64,000 nucleotides of DNA from Uloborus plumipes (GCA_038373865.1 JAXGGA010002219.1:62001-126000), one strand, 5' to 3'. Counted from the first letter of the stretch, positions 23,272-35,591 are shown. Translations and numbers: made by a program. Notes: generated from the sequence alone by a model not told the origin.

Positions 23272-26200
23272 TATACGAGTTTTCATTACGGCTTTTATAA
23301 GGGTCACACAGGAAACTCACTGAATTCGCATGTTTCCCACATACGTCATAAAAATTTATTTTGAAGTGATTCTTTTGGAAGTAATTTTCTCTTTTTTCAA
23401 ATCTAATACTGTATTACATGTTACAACATTTTATATGAATCATCGTTTGATTGCAATCTTATGCCAAAAAGCATGATCACTATTCCTGTGTCTATAAAAA
23501 AAAACGTTGGTGTAGTAAGTGCCAAAACAAATGGAACTGAACTTAAACAAGCGAATAATATAAATTTCAACTTTTCGATGGAAACCTTTTCAAGGCAGTT
23601 TTTCTCTGAAGCTAAAAAATGTCGACATAGGTTACTAAAAACTGGGAAATACTTTTAGAGTAGAGCACACCTCAAGCAATTTTTCATTCAAAGGCCTATT
23701 TTTAGAAACATAACTCTCACAGGAAGTAGATGCATTAATACTTTTTATCTCTTGTCTTTGATAAAAAAAGGGAGCTAGTTTTTATTCCTAGAGAAAGAAA
23801 TACTTTTTCAAGATTTATAAGATTGAAAAGTATATTAGAAAAAAAATAGTTGCAAAGCAACGTCAAGTAAATACATATTTATCTTTTTATTAAGGTAAAG
23901 CAAAGGAAGTGTTACATATGAAAAGGAAATGCAATAAAGCCCTAAAAATTATTAATGCTAATCATATCAAAATAATGTAACTCAAACTTTAATTTTTAAA
24001 ATTAAGTTGAAAAGTAAAAAAAAAAAAAAAAAAATACAAAAGTGAATTGAAAAGCATTACTTTTTTTACTTCAAAATCAAACTCTGGTAACCACTTTTAA
24101 ATGTATTAATAAATTTTCAACAAGATAAAAAAATATATTAATAAAATCCTATGTACATTCAAAAGTAAAACTGCTCATGCATAAAAGAGTATGAACAAAA
24201 ATTACGATGGAGGAAAAAGGAGAATGTGAGCTCTTTTAACTATGTTTAGGAAAAAAAGATAATTAAAATGGAATAAAAATTAGATTTCTTGATCAGTATT
24301 ATTTGAAAAGCAAAATGAAAACAAAAAGACGAAATTATTACCGTAAAATTGTTTAGATATAGAACAAAATCTTCGATGCAGTAATTCATGCTTTAAATTT
24401 TAAAGAGTTCAAGAAAAGTAAATTTTTTGTTAATGCCTTTAACTTAGTCAAGCAGTCAATATTATAATGAGGTAAATGAACCGATATTGGGTTATCTGCT
24501 TTAATTAGTGCGAGACCAATCTAAAGAGCACTAAAGGAAGACAAAATCATGATAGATGATTGGTTGAAACTTTTTTTTTCAAACATGCAAAAGGACAGAA
24601 ATGTTAGCTGTTGTTTTAGTTCAAAGGTATCATCTTCTTTACTTCCTTTCACATATTAAAGGAAGTTTTACAATCACGAAAAAAAAAAATCCCTCAATTT
24701 TCAGCTTAAAATTTCATTTTGCTCTCTTCCAAATGAATATTGAGAAGTTTTTTCGATTTGTGGTAATGTTCGTGTGGAAAACTGAACATTAATTTGGACC
24801 ATCGTCGAAAGTTTTCCCGTGGCGCCTGTATTAACAGTCTCTCAAATGATTAAACGAACATTTGGACAATTGATAATATAGTGCACTCGAGAAATTTTCA
24901 CATTGCGTAAGTGATACAGCTAAAGAATTAGTATGTAGACAGTATGCCTTATACGGGGCTCCTTCTCTGGTTCAATAGCTAGTTTTTAAAATCGCTATAC
25001 GAGTAGATAGGCGTGTAGTTACGAATCTTATCGTGTTGGTAAAAATCTTTAAATTATGGAAGGCTTTTGGAATTATACAAGTTTTATTCACAAAAAACAA
25101 GAACAAAATCTCGATTTTTTATGCAGCTCACACAATCTACTTAATGATGTTAAAATTGTCAATATTTAGAAAAGGAAGCATTGTAAAGCAATTTTTTTCA
25201 TGGTCCCTTTCACTTCATTGTTCACTACATTGACTACTGTTAAACAAATTCAGATCATCGGCTTTTCAATTAATTACTCCCAACAATTAATTTCAGTAAA
25301 CGTTTAGAGAAAGTAAAAACTCGAGTAATTAACATATTTCGCTCTTAAGAAAAGTAAAAATAAGAATACCTTCTAAGCTTATTCCTTTGCAGTTTGCTTT
25401 CGCTAGCTTAATTTCAAAGTGTTATTTGTAGCAAAAATAAGTGTTTAAAAACTTATTAATTTTAGTGGAAGTATTTATACATTTAAATGGGAAAGATTTG
25501 TCTCAAAAAGAAAAAGAAATATAAACGCAATTTAAATATATTCATTGAAATAAAAATACGGGTATTACTTTCCTAAAAGTTAAATGAATAGACACATTAT
25601 TTGCTTTATGAGGAGAAAATAATAATTAATTCTTTAAAGAGAGTTTCAAGCTTACACGATTATAATTGGAAAAGAATCATTCACAATGAAGTTTATTTTG
25701 AGAAAAAATCTAGAAATCACAATTCTTGTTTTATTTCTATCATGATAAAATCACAAGAACAATTTCCTCTTTTGAAGTAAAAAATCGAATCTTTTCAATT
25801 CTAGTTTTAAACAAACATTGCAAGATAAATATCTTCCCAAGAAAACCAATTTAATTTGTATTTTTTTTTTTGCAGATGAAACCTTTCGAGCAATCTTACA
25901 ATGTTTTAGAAAATCTATCGTAGTATTTTTGGATTAAATATTTTAGCTTAATTAAAGAAGCAATTAGTGAGAATATACTAAATTGAAACCCTAATTTTTC
26001 CCTTTTATAGGCAAATAAAAAAAATGATTACTTGATTGAAGGAAAATATTTATACACTTGCTCATCTTATTGTTCTGTAGATTATGTTATAAAAGAGGTT
26101 TTTTCTTTTTATAAACGGTTATTGTGCGTTGCCGATTTCAATCACATAAAAAAAGAAAATAAATAAAATTTAACGTGCTTCGGAGAAGTTAAAAGTTTTC

Positions 26201-26642
26201 GCAACCAAAGATGGCTGCCAGATTTGGGAGCAATGTTTTTCATTTGTTTCCGAATTTATATGCTCTGCACTGTAAAAAATTAATGCTGTTTTTACAGTAT
26301 ATTATAGCTAATTTTATAGTAATAAACAGTAAAAATTTTAATTTTACAGAAATAAACTGTAAAATAACAAATTTTGCTATTTGGCATAGTTTTTACTTTA
26401 GATTCGATTTTTCTAATTTTTTCAATTGTACTTATGGTAAAAGTAATTCATGCCTCTGATAGTGTAGCATCTTGGCTACAAAAAAACCACTAGGAACACC
26501 ATCTAAAATTCATTAGAGATTTCGCGAAAAATATTCTTCGAAGGCTCCTCAACAGTGCCAACTTAGCCCGGAGTTGGGGTAAGTTGGCAGATGCATCAGG
26601 GTATGTTGGCATAACATTGTTTGAAAGGATAAATTAACAGCA
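23272..26642. other. Long AT-rich stretch, no gene seen
   Basis: Short chance frames only. A small piece of the ACAGTTTATTACTGT repeat family, starting CACTGTAAAAAATTAATGCT, is at about 26268-26365. Confidence 0.45.
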
Positions 26643-26767
<125 letters not shown>

Positions 26768-26919
26768 AGGTTATTCTAAATGATGGACCCCTTTTTAAAA
26801 ATTCATATATATTAAAGCACTGTTAAAACAAGGTACTTAGAAATGAGGCAAAACGTCTTATTTTCAAGAACATCACTGACCCAAAATGGCTCCAGAACCA
26901 ATTGTCTTGGAATTAGAAA

Positions 26920-27175
26920 CCAGGGTGTCTTGTTTTTGAAACACACAGTGTTCTCAAAAGTAATACCCATGTTCTTGTTTTTGAGACGGAAATATGTTTG
27001 AATATAACACGAAATGTACTCATATACGAGACAATCCTATTCTTAATTTTTGAGACGGCTGCACTCTTGGAAATGATACACTCGTGTGTTTATTTCCGAG
27101 TCATCACGGAATTTAAAAAATAAGCATATAGCGTCTTGTTTATGAGTCGGTCCTCTCTTCAGAAACGAGACATTT
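26920..27175. repeat. Degenerate CTTGTTTTTGAGACGG repeat
   Basis: Variants of TCTTGTTTTTGAGACGG recur about every 50-65 bp (near 26929, 26973, 27035, 27150). The copies are strongly diverged, so this is an old repeat. No coding content. Confidence 0.5.
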
Positions 27176-27288
27176 TTGTTTATTTTGCTATTTGAATAAT
27201 AATTTTACTATTTTTCAGATGCAGATTAAAATTACTAGTGGCCGCGCCGCCGCTTAAAAGAATCACATTTGCTCTGAGCAGTTTTGGT

Positions 27289-27613
27289 ACAGTAAAGCTG
27301 GACTTCTATTTCTGACAATTTAATTCATTAAAGCGGCTGATTCAGTTTTCCAGAGCCCACTGTATTATTTTTTCTGATGAATTTTAGGAACTTATTTTTT
27401 TTTTCAAAATCAGTTTAATGCATGTTTTGACTTTTTTTTTCTCTTTCATTTTGTGTGTCCAGAATCACATGTCTGATTATCAAAAGCGATACATGCATGA
27501 AAACTTAAAAAAAAAAAGGTTCCTTAATTCATCGGAAAAGTAATACAGTGGGTGCCGGTTAATTGAATCAGCTGCTTTAATGAATCAAATCGAATAAGGT
27601 CCAGCTTTATTAT
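27289..27613. mobile_element. Inverted-repeat MITE, about 95-bp arms
   Basis: The left arm (TAAAGCTGGACTTC, ATTCATTAAAGCGGCTGATT, CCCACTGTATTA) reappears as its complement on the right with scattered mismatches. TA precedes the left arm and ends the right flank, compatible with a Tc1/mariner-type target, but the ends are too diverged to be sure. Confidence 0.7.
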
Positions 27614-28693
27614 ATCAAAACTGTCAAAAAACAGACGTGATTAGCCACTGTAGTAATTTTAAACTACATCCGAAAATTAGTGAAAGTATTATTCAAATTT
27701 AATAGTTTATTTCATAAACCCGTCAAATGCACTTTTTAGAAGTTAAACAGCTGAACTAACTACAAAAAACTTTTCAGTTTTAAAATTACAAAAGGTTTAT
27801 CGTTGAAAAAATTGAAAGTGTTTCCTACTGTATTGCGAAAACAAATACCGTTGGACACAAAAATTATACTTTTTTTTGCAAAAAAATGTTAAAAATTTTG
27901 CACTCAACAAGTTTTTTTTTGAAGAAAATTTTTTTTAAAGAAAAGCTGTTTACATCACTTATGAAAACGAAACAAGATAAACACGGAATTTACTGAACCT
28001 GTCAAGAGATTTCATTTGAGGGGTTTCTGCAATAAAGAGATTTCAAGACAAAATATAACCCATTAAAAGGTTTTATATTTGACATGTTTTTGCATCAGAC
28101 AGTGTGCCTAAAATTGGCAATTCATAACCTGTAATATCTTTGAAAATATATTTTGAAAATATATTTTTTGCATAACATTTGCGCCAAAACCTTTGATAAA
28201 CTTCATTAAAAAAATCCTAAGTTTTAAAGGTCTGTCAAAATTTTCCAAAAAATGAATAAATTGTTACTTTAAAACACAAATGACTAATCCTGACACCTAA
28301 AACGTTTTAAAACATTTTTATTTTTCACACTAGCATGTTTGAGAAATATATAAACAATATATTTCACAGAAATGTCTGAGAACTTTTTCTGTGCTTTTTT
28401 ACTGATTGCAACAAAAATTATTTCTGTTCTTCATTTTTTTATTGTTCTATTAAAATTGTGAATTAATGTTCATTTGCAGGGACCACAACACTTATCATTA
28501 AACATCATTTCAAATGTAAAAAATATAGTTTTTAAAAACATGAAACTTTTTAGTCATATATCACTTAATTGCATTAAAGTTAAAATATAAGTGAAAGCTT
28601 ACTTGTAGGAACAATCCATTAAAACAAAACTTACCTGTATTATGTATTCCTTGTAACATATACACAAAAAGAAACTATTGCAAATAAAAAATA
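27614..28693. other. AT-rich DNA, no gene seen
   Basis: Nothing recognised. Confidence 0.4.
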
Positions 28694-28699
28694 TTTATT
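28694..28699 (-). promoter_or_regulatory. Candidate poly(A) signal AATAAA
   Basis: AATAAA on the minus strand lies about 85 bp beyond the stop codon of the last minus-strand frame at 28780, in the position expected for the 3' end of the putative transcription unit. The hexamer is frequent in AT-rich DNA, so alone it is weak. Confidence 0.3.
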
Positions 28700-28779
28700 T
28701 ACAAAGTTTAACTTTTACATTTTTTTCTTCTTACATTTCATCGTTAGCTCAGTCATTTTTTTCCTATTTTTTTCCAAGT

Positions 28780-29013
28780 TTAGCTCGTGTCTGATTGGGC
28801 TGACGGTGAATAGGCATCAATTTCTCCTAATGGAGAAGACCCTGGGTTTGAAGGTGGGTGCGTTGGAGGAGAACTTTTTCTTCTCCTTTTTCTTCTAATA
28901 TGCAATTTGTACACATTTTTATCCACAGAAAATTTTTTTATATTCTTGTCAGAATATTTTTGCACGGAAGGGGAAGATCGGCGGTTTGGCGCAGGAAAAC
29001 ACGAAAACAACAC
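28780..29013 (-). CDS. Candidate C-terminal exon, basic and proline-rich
   Basis: This minus-strand frame of about 78 codons ends at a stop at 28780 and has no known domain. It contains a strongly basic stretch (RRKRRRKSS), like a nuclear localisation signal, followed by a Pro/Ser-rich tail (THPPSNPGSSPLGEIDAYS). The tail is encoded by a 93-bp block that also occurs, identical, at 29095-29187, where it lies in a different frame relative to the ORF1-like region. A poly(A) signal follows. It may be the last exon of the putative minus-strand gene, or part of a duplicated retrotransposon ORF1 tail. The start is uncertain; no ATG is convincing. Confidence 0.3.
   Translation of the reverse strand: MLFSCFPAPNRRSSPSVQKYSDKNIKKFSVDKNVYKLHIRRKRRRKSSPPTHPPSNPGSSPLGEIDAYSPSAQSDTS
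28784..28876. repeat. 93-bp direct duplication, copy A
   Basis: Identical by eye to 29095-29187 (offset 311 bp). The identity means recent duplication or conversion; the 218 bp between are unrelated. Confidence 0.9.
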
Positions 29014-29094
29014 TTTTGTATCACTTTTGCAGCGCTGTGGTCCCTACAGATACAGATAGAAAGATACTTATCGAGCCGGAGCGAAGCTCCTTTA

Positions 29095-29187
29095 CTCGTG
29101 TCTGATTGGGCTGACGGTGAATAGGCATCAATTTCTCCTAATGGAGAAGACCCTGGGTTTGAAGGTGGGTGCGTTGGAGGAGAACTT
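29095..29187. repeat. 93-bp direct duplication, copy B
   Basis: Second copy of the block at 28784-28876. It sits at the 3' end of the ORF1-like frame on the minus strand. Confidence 0.9.
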
Positions 29188-29866
29188 AGGAGTGGTCCGT
29201 GTGGGAGCTTTTTCCTCGTCGGTCTCCATAGGTTCCTTCTGCTTAGGCGGGGGCAGGCTGGGGTCCTGCGACTGATGGCTGGCTGTAACCGCAGGCTGGG
29301 GTGCTGGGGTCACTATTTCAGCAGTTGGAGCGGGCTCCTTCGTGGTTGGGTTGTTCTTGGGTTGGGAACTCTTTGTAGGTCTGCTTCCTGCAATTCCTTG
29401 GGGCTTTGGTCGGCTGGGGCAGTCCCTCGATGAGGAAAAGTGCTCTCCTTTGCAGTTGGCACAGCATGGCTTGGCATCCTTGTCAGCGGGGCAGGATCTG
29501 CTATCGTGTTCGCCGGCGCATCTGAAGCATGCTGGAGGGAGGGTGCAGTTGTAAGCCTTGTGGGAAAATCTTTGACATCTAGCATTGGACGATTGGTATC
29601 TCCTTTATCCTGGGATGCTCCATCTTCACTCTAAACGCAGAGATTGTACGGATCTTGAAAATTTCCATGTTCTTAGGAGTCCTTGGCAGGAAGATCATGA
29701 AGAGGGGGAGGGGGGTGAAGTCCTGGGCTTTTCCTCGGGTGAACTGAATGATGTTGGAACTAGAGAATCCTAACTCCAGAAGTTCGCTCTCGATGTCCTC
29801 TGTCAGGAAGTCGGTCGGGAGACCTCGGATAACCACTTTTATTGGCCTTTCCTCGCAAGTAATGCC
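29128..29866 (-). pseudogene. Jockey/X-element-like ORF1 (gag-like, zinc knuckles), broken
   Basis: Read on the minus strand, the first frame (29866-29579) contains IKVVIRGLPTDFLTEDIESE and FKIRTISAFRVKMEHPR, the hallmark layout of the PRE_C2HC-type nucleic-acid-binding protein of Jockey/X-element retrotransposons. It stops at VQC. In another frame at about 29560-29440 the zinc-knuckle residues continue (CFRCAGEHDSRSC, then CCANCKGEHF). A Pro/Ser-rich tail follows in further frames to 29128. At least two frame breaks are needed to read it through. Such proteins bind RNA with the element's reverse transcriptase. The left edge coincides with a strong splice acceptor (TATTTCCTTTGCAG), so the relic may be exonised. 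No ORF2 is present. Confidence 0.7.
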
Positions 29867-29983
29867 CTGCAAAGGAAATACAATGAGAAGAACCAAGTTT
29901 TGATTTAATGCATATTCAAAGAAGGATAGGATTCACACTAAACTGTTAAAATAAACACTATTTTCTCTCCACCCCTTCATATA

Positions 29984-30537
29984 TTAGGTTAGTGCGTATG
30001 AAATGTCAGATTCTTAAGTGATTGTATAAAACTGCATATCTTTCTTCAAAAGCTGTTTATTCAATCAAAGTATGCTCCATTCGCTTCAATACACTTCTCC
30101 CAACGAGATTTTAAAGCGTAGATGCCTGTCTTAAAAAAAATTTTGGTCTTTAGAATTAATAAACTCTGATATCGAGTTTTTTAGACTGTCTTCATTTTCA
30201 TAGTGTTTGCCCCTTAAAAACAGCTCTAAATGCTTGAAAAAATGAAAATCGGTCGGCGAGAGATCCGGTGAATATGGTGGATGCTGCAAAACTTCATATT
30301 CCAGTTCGTTCAATTTCGCAATTGTTTTGTGTGTCGGCAGAATTCATATCGGCAATAAACTCAAAAGAAATAACAAAAGGGAAGACCTTCGAGAAAACTT
30401 ATTTTGCTGAAATGAGTCTCTGGCAATGGAAAATACGACTATGAATGAGGTTATGCCTAAGACAAAAGTATAACGAAAACAGGGAGACAAACGTCCGCAT
30501 GTAAAGAGAATCCGACATTTTATACGCACCAACCTAA
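29984..30537 (-). mobile_element. Internally deleted mariner element
   Basis: The ends are TTAGGTTAGTGCGTATGAAA and, on the other strand, TTAGGTTGGTGCGTATAAAA, flanked by TA at 29982-29983 and 30538-30539. The 554-bp length compared with about 1.3 kb for an intact mariner shows deletion. A transposase fragment remains on the minus strand. Confidence 0.88.
30131..30313 (-). pseudogene. Mariner transposase C-terminal fragment
   Basis: The frame reads LQHPPYSPDLSPTDFHFFKH followed by LELFLRGKHYENEDSLKN. HPPYSPDLxPxDFHFFxxL is the conserved C-terminal catalytic region of mariner transposases (DD34D type), with the final catalytic aspartate in SPDL. About 60 of roughly 345 residues remain; the first two catalytic aspartates and the DNA-binding domain are gone. 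It lies inside the TIR-bounded remnant at 29984-30537 and reads in the same direction as the putative host transcription unit, probably inside an intron of it. Confidence 0.85.
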
Positions 30538-30539
30538 TA

Positions 30540-32291
30540 ATATCACAACCAGGGTCTCTTTGCCAGGTTCTTCAGAACTTTAAGATTTTCTTACTTTATA
30601 TACTCCCAGAATTTTTACAAGATGAACATATAAAAATCTAAACTATATAATAATTTGAGACTGTAGCAAAAATCAAATTAATTTTGAAAAACAAGTTAAG
30701 GCAGGAGTTTCCCCCTTAGTGACTACAGCAAGATGCCATGGAGTGGCCACGGTTTCAATCTATTCATGTAGAGATTAGACCAGAGGGAAAATTCTTGACC
30801 TGGAAAAGTTCAGGAACCCCTAGACTAATTGTACAAAAGCTGATAAACATGCAATAAACAAATTATTTAATCAAATCAAAACAATAACAACCAACTTTCC
30901 TACTGCACAGGCACATTGGGTTTTGACCTGCCAAAAAGAAGGCTCAACATTTTAAATTATTTTAAAAGTTTAATTGAAAAATACATAAATTACTGATCAC
31001 CTATGGAAAGTTCTTCACAAATCAATCAATCTTTTTTCGTTAAATTTGCCACAAAAATCCTGCATTCATAAAAAAAATTTACAAACAAACTAATTTTAAA
31101 GAATGTTTTGCAAAGGACTTCAACAATGTTTCATTTGCCAGTTTTGAATGGATTGTTACATGAAAAAAAAATTGTAACTTAATTATTAAAAATATAGTGA
31201 ACCTAACTGTCTAAAATTTTTTTTTTAAATTAAAATATGATTTTTTTAATTTTTGAATTTTTTTCTTTGATGTATGAAATTTGTGACACCCATGCTGCAT
31301 CGATGAATCCCTTAAAATTAAGCAATTTATACTGCAATTAAATTCAAAACTATGCAGTTCAAAAACATGAACACCATTACTTCTAATTACTTTGACACAT
31401 AATTAAAGTCTAAAGCAAATTAAAAGAAAAAAATCATTAAATAAATTTTGATTAATTCTTGCAGTAGAATTTAATTTCTGTGCCACGCGAATTTAATATA
31501 CTGCTTTGGTGAAGAATATTATAAATCCACTATTCAACCAAGGGCGGATCCGGCTTCGCGGAAAGGGGGGATCATGAGTCATCATTTGGCATAAACAGGG
31601 GGTTTGGGCAACAAATTTTTCGTAACATTTGTCCCAAAACGCTGTGTTGGACTACTTTTGTTACCTTAATGGGGGGGGGGGGGAGGATAAGTAAGAAGGG
31701 TTGAAAATAAGTCTACATTAAGATAATAATGCCTACATGGTCGAATGGCGATTACGGCTCCTATCCCACGAATTGTCAGGCAAGTTAAAATTCTACACTG
31801 ATCGGACAATGCTGTTGTTTCTTTGCTTTATTAAATTGATTTTCCCTGGCATTTTCCTGATTGGTAAAATTATCTGACTTCCGGGTTCTGCTGCCACCCT
31901 GTTTTAGAGACAGGGTAACTATACTTGGTGGACACTAGTGTAGTACCGAGTACACGGTAAATGCTCTTTACTCGGCCAATTTGACGAATACTTGTCTTCT
32001 GAAGAAGCAAAATTATAAATTCCTCTAAACTGGTAAAATGTCAGACTAATTTTTTAAAAGAAAGTTTTCACAAATCTAACTTTTTTTTCCCTTTGTAAAC
32101 AGAAAACAAGCGTAAACTTTCTGCACCTTTAAATTAAATCCTTGAAAAAAATTCTTAGTTCCCTTTAATGGACGCTCATGATAAGTTGAGACAAGAGAAA
32201 CATTTCTTAAAATAAAATTGAAAAAAAATATTTACATGTATACGAAATAAAAAAAGTAATAATTTCAAATCCAACACGAGATAATACGTAC
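30540..32291. other. Non-coding stretch, candidate intron
   Basis: No coding region is recognised. A sequence at 31541 (AAGGGCGGATCCGGCTTCGC) resembles a lone hAT-type end followed by G-runs near 31671. If the minus-strand unit is real, this lies between its second and third exons. Confidence 0.4.
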
Positions 32292-32375
32292 CTCTGTTCC
32301 GATGAAGCACTGGACTTGGGCTCTACTTCGAATGGGGTCCCAAAGAAGAGATTGCGTTGGGGAAATACAATTCAA
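32292..32375 (-). other. Candidate internal exon, 84 bp
   Basis: On the minus strand it is preceded by a pyrimidine-rich acceptor (TTATTTTGTTCCTACTTAG) and followed by GAG|GTACGT, a good donor. Its length is a multiple of three, and one frame is open throughout and joins in phase to the ORF1-like exon starting at 29866. The encoded 28 residues match nothing I know. Joined to the nearest upstream candidate exon it meets a stop early, so it may be untranslated. Confidence 0.35.
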
Positions 32376-33585
32376 CTAAGTAGGAACAAAATAAAAAACA
32401 GTAAACAGGTGTGATTATGTGTTAATATAAAAACTTAAGATTCAAAAAGGGTAAACGTAATTTCCCTTTAAGTTTTAATATTGAACAGATCAATAAATTT
32501 TGCTGTTCTGTTTCCCTCCCTCTCTAACCATTCTTTCCTGAAGTAGGTACACCAGCAGGATGCAAAACCCATGTCTTCCAAAAAGCAGACTTAGATAAAA
32601 TGTAAAACTATCTGCAAACTTAAATAATTTCTTTAACATTTTCTGCAAAGTGCTACCACCAACAAAAATATCAAGTGGTATGAAGTGCAGGTTCTACCAT
32701 GAGGTTGGTTGTCAATCCGTCATGATTAATGAATGTGTCAGTTTCGTAAATAACAAGCTACTGCCCCACAATGAACAAAATCAAGACACATTTCAGATAG
32801 AAAACTTCCTAAATTTATAACTTTTTTAACAAAATGCAAAAATTTTCTGCAAATTTCGAAAGTTTTCTGCGAACGGCGTTCACGAGTTCATCTGTATTAT
32901 CTGGGTTTGCATATAAGCATGCTCATATTATTACAGTGGCGTATGCAAGGGTTTGGGGGTTTAAACCCTTAAGGTTTGAATTTACCGACAAATACTTTTT
33001 TCTTTTTGATATTAAATAAAGCAGCTACTATTCTTGTCAAACAATAGTATTTGCTTCTGAAAAACTCAACCCAGCAAATCTTGCGCATAAGAATAAAATA
33101 GCTTTCTTCTCAAAAATATTTCAACATCTAAATCATTCGAAAGAAACGCAAATACTGCAGCAAACATTCTATATTATAAAACCATTCAAATATAACACTT
33201 GAGAAGAAATCCTTTTATTTTAAACAATTTAAATCAACCGAGCTGTATTATCCATTCATCAAGCAAGAGGCACTTACAGGGTCCCAGGGACCGATTTACA
33301 CACCTGGGTGTTTAGGCGCACTAACAAATGTGGTGCTCTCCCCCCCCCCCCTTACCTCAAAAAAAAGATAAATAAACTCCCTTTTTGCTTACACACTTAT
33401 ATTTATGTGAAGGCTAAAATGTGAAATAATTTTTATAAATAATATAATACTTTGTAAAAAAATTTGGTGCCTTCTTTTGTTTGGGGGCCTGGGCCCGGCC
33501 CTGAATGCCTTTTTGTAAATCAGCCCCTTTGCACTCCCTAAAAAACAATGGAGCCGCCTCTGGGGTTCCTATTTTGTCCACTTTT
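32376..33585. other. Non-coding, with hAT-like fragments
   Basis: CAGTGGCGTATGCAAGGG near 32935 resembles a lone hAT-type end. At about 33276-33504, CAGGGTCCCAGGGACCG and, on the other strand, CAGGGCCGGGCCCAGG could be a diverged hAT MITE, but I see no 8-bp duplication. No gene is recognised. Confidence 0.4.
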
Positions 33586-33589
33586 TTAA

Positions 33590-33878
33590 CCCCTTCCAGG
33601 CTCATTTTGTTTCGGGATTTTTTTATGCTTATTTTCATACATACATATCTTTTTAAACATAATAGCATCATTCGCATGCTAAAACACTGTATAGTGCTAC
33701 CAATTTACTAGCAACAATAGTTTCTAAAAGCATCCGAAACCATAAAAGGGACATGTGAAATAATTCGGGAAAGACTGGTTGTGCAGTGTTAATTTTCACA
33801 GTGCCCGAGCTACTCGGGATGAGCCAGAATGGTACATTTCGCTCGCCCGAGTCCAGCTCGGGAAAAGCCGGGAAGAGG
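33590..33878. mobile_element. piggyBac-type MITE (TTAA target)
   Basis: TTAA at 33586-33589 and 33879-33882 flanks ends CCCCTTCCAGGCT and, on the other strand, CCTCTTCCCGGCT. The 289-bp interior carries GCCCGAG/CTCGGG motifs near the right end and no transposase. Confidence 0.75.
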
Positions 33879-34623
33879 TTAAATAAAAAATCCAGGGTGG
33901 CGGAAGAAATTGGGCAAAAAAAAAATCCACTGACTTTTCAAATTCTGTTTGATTATACAAATATTAGTGATTTAATAGAATCAGTATACCACATGATAGT
34001 ATTATTTATTAGCCCTTCAAGTCAATAATTTAATAGAAGTAGAACAATAAATTAACCCACATTATCAATGTTTTTTTAACTTGCATGCAACAATTTTAAC
34101 AAAATGAAACAGATGGCTGAACATTGTTCATATTCAAAAAGAAAGCAATTTTCATCCTGGAAATAGCTTTCCAGGAAATCGAATCAAAAAGAAAACAAAA
34201 TTTTCATCATTGGAAAAAAAATTAATAAATAAATACAATATAATAATGATCATTCAAAAATAAATACTGAATCTTTAGTTAGTTGAAAAAGATAACAGGT
34301 TCTAAGAAGGAATATTTAATGAATAATTGTAAACAGGCGTTTATAAAAACTGGGAGAAAATAAGCTATTTCCAAAGCGTGCATCCTTTTCTCAATTGCAA
34401 TTCACGGTCTTTTTGCTCAATTCAGCTGGCATAGCGAAAACAATACATAGAAGTAAAACAAAGTCACTTTATAATAGCGCGAAAAAGATGCACTGGTAAA
34501 GAAAATTTTCAGAAAGCTCAAACCTGTCCTTGTGTTGTGCCATACTTATTACAAAGACATGAAGTATCAAATGAAAATAAAAGCAGGGTAAAACAGAACT
34601 GTTCACAAAACTGAACATCAAAA

Positions 34624-34770
34624 ACTTACCGTTCACTTTTCATATCCATTGTCCATGAAGATGAAATACTCGGCATGGCGTGCCATACTCGGCATGGCGG
34701 GATGGCGGGAAGTAGAAGGAAGGGTGCCTCGCTCGGAGCGCATGCGTAGCTGCGTAGTGGGCTGGTGTTA
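34624..34770 (-). promoter_or_regulatory. Candidate promoter and first exon with strong donor
   Basis: A GC-rich island (GGCATGGCGGGATGGCGGGA and CTCGGAGCGCATGCGTAG, about 34670-34765) stands out from the AT-rich surroundings. Just downstream on the minus strand, GAACG|GTAAGT at 34630/34629 is a near-consensus splice donor, preceded by ATG codons. No TATA box is evident. The pattern resembles a CpG-rich promoter and short first exon. Confidence 0.35.
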
Positions 34771-35215
34771 TCAATGGAGTGGAGCCGAAAATAGCCCTTT
34801 GATTTTATTGGAAATAACCGGTTTTGAAGAGACAGAAAATCGTTTTATGATGATTTACTTTAACTTTTTCTACTAATTTATTCGTTATTTCAATTCAAAC
34901 AAAGTAATATTTTCCTTCCTGTATTTGTGGAACATTTGAGTAACAGGACTGTCTTAAACTTGAATTTTTCGGAGACTTGAATTCAAGACCAATTAACTTG
35001 GAAAAAATAAGTCACCAAATTGTCTCATTTTTAAGCACATCACTTTTAACAGTGAGTACAAATCCGAAATGAACAATCTTTATTGCAATGGAAAGAAGAA
35101 ATTTTAAATTTTTTTTTAGTGCAAAAATTTTTTCTGAAGCTGCAAAAAGAGGGCGCACCAGTAGAGTTTGCACCGGATTGGATTATAATTTGATTTACTG
35201 GAGCAGCTGAGGAAA
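34771..35215. other. AT-rich DNA, no gene seen
   Basis: Nothing recognised upstream of the DUF4817-like frame. Confidence 0.4.
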
Positions 35216-35479
35216 ATGGCGACCGTGGACCAAAAGGTTTTCTGCGTTCTTCAGTTTGAAAACACTTCGTCACAAAGTTTAGTGCAGCGAGCATTTCGTG
35301 CCAAATTTGGAATTAAAGCCCCAACTAAAAAAAGCATAAGCCGTTGGTTTAAGCAGTTTCAAAAAACTGGTAGTGTTTGTAAAAGAAAAAGCAGAGGAAG
35401 ACCGCCTGTGTCACAAAAAGAAGTCATGTTTGCCGTACAGCACGCGGTGAACACATTGAACATTTATGATTATATATGA
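35216..35479 (+). pseudogene. DUF4817-type helix-turn-helix, truncated mariner-like transposase
   Basis: The 87-residue frame starts at an ATG in a good context and reads VDQKVFCVLQFENTSSQSLV, QRAFRAKFGIKAPTKKSISR, WFKQFQKTGSVCKRKSRGRP. This is the N-terminal helix-turn-helix (DUF4817-like) found in mariner-related transposases common in arthropods, especially spiders; the motif QxxFRxKFG...RWxxQFxxTGSVxxxxxxGRP is complete. It would bind the transposon ends. After residue 70 the similarity stops, a stop follows, and the catalytic domain is missing, so it is a truncated copy. The palindrome at 4.3-6.2 kb holds a C-terminal fragment possibly of the same transposase type. Confidence 0.75.
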
Positions 35480-35591
35480 AAAAAAAAAAAAATTCAAATC
35501 TCCTCTTTCCGTTGATATAAAGAATGTTAATTTTCGTTGAAAACTTTAATAAATATGAATTTTTAACAAGAAGTTCTGTCAAGAACTAAAC

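Noticed and set aside
33276..33504. A hAT MITE with CAGGG ends
   Set aside because: The ends are similar, but no 8-bp duplication is visible and the inverted match is short; kept only as a weak remark.
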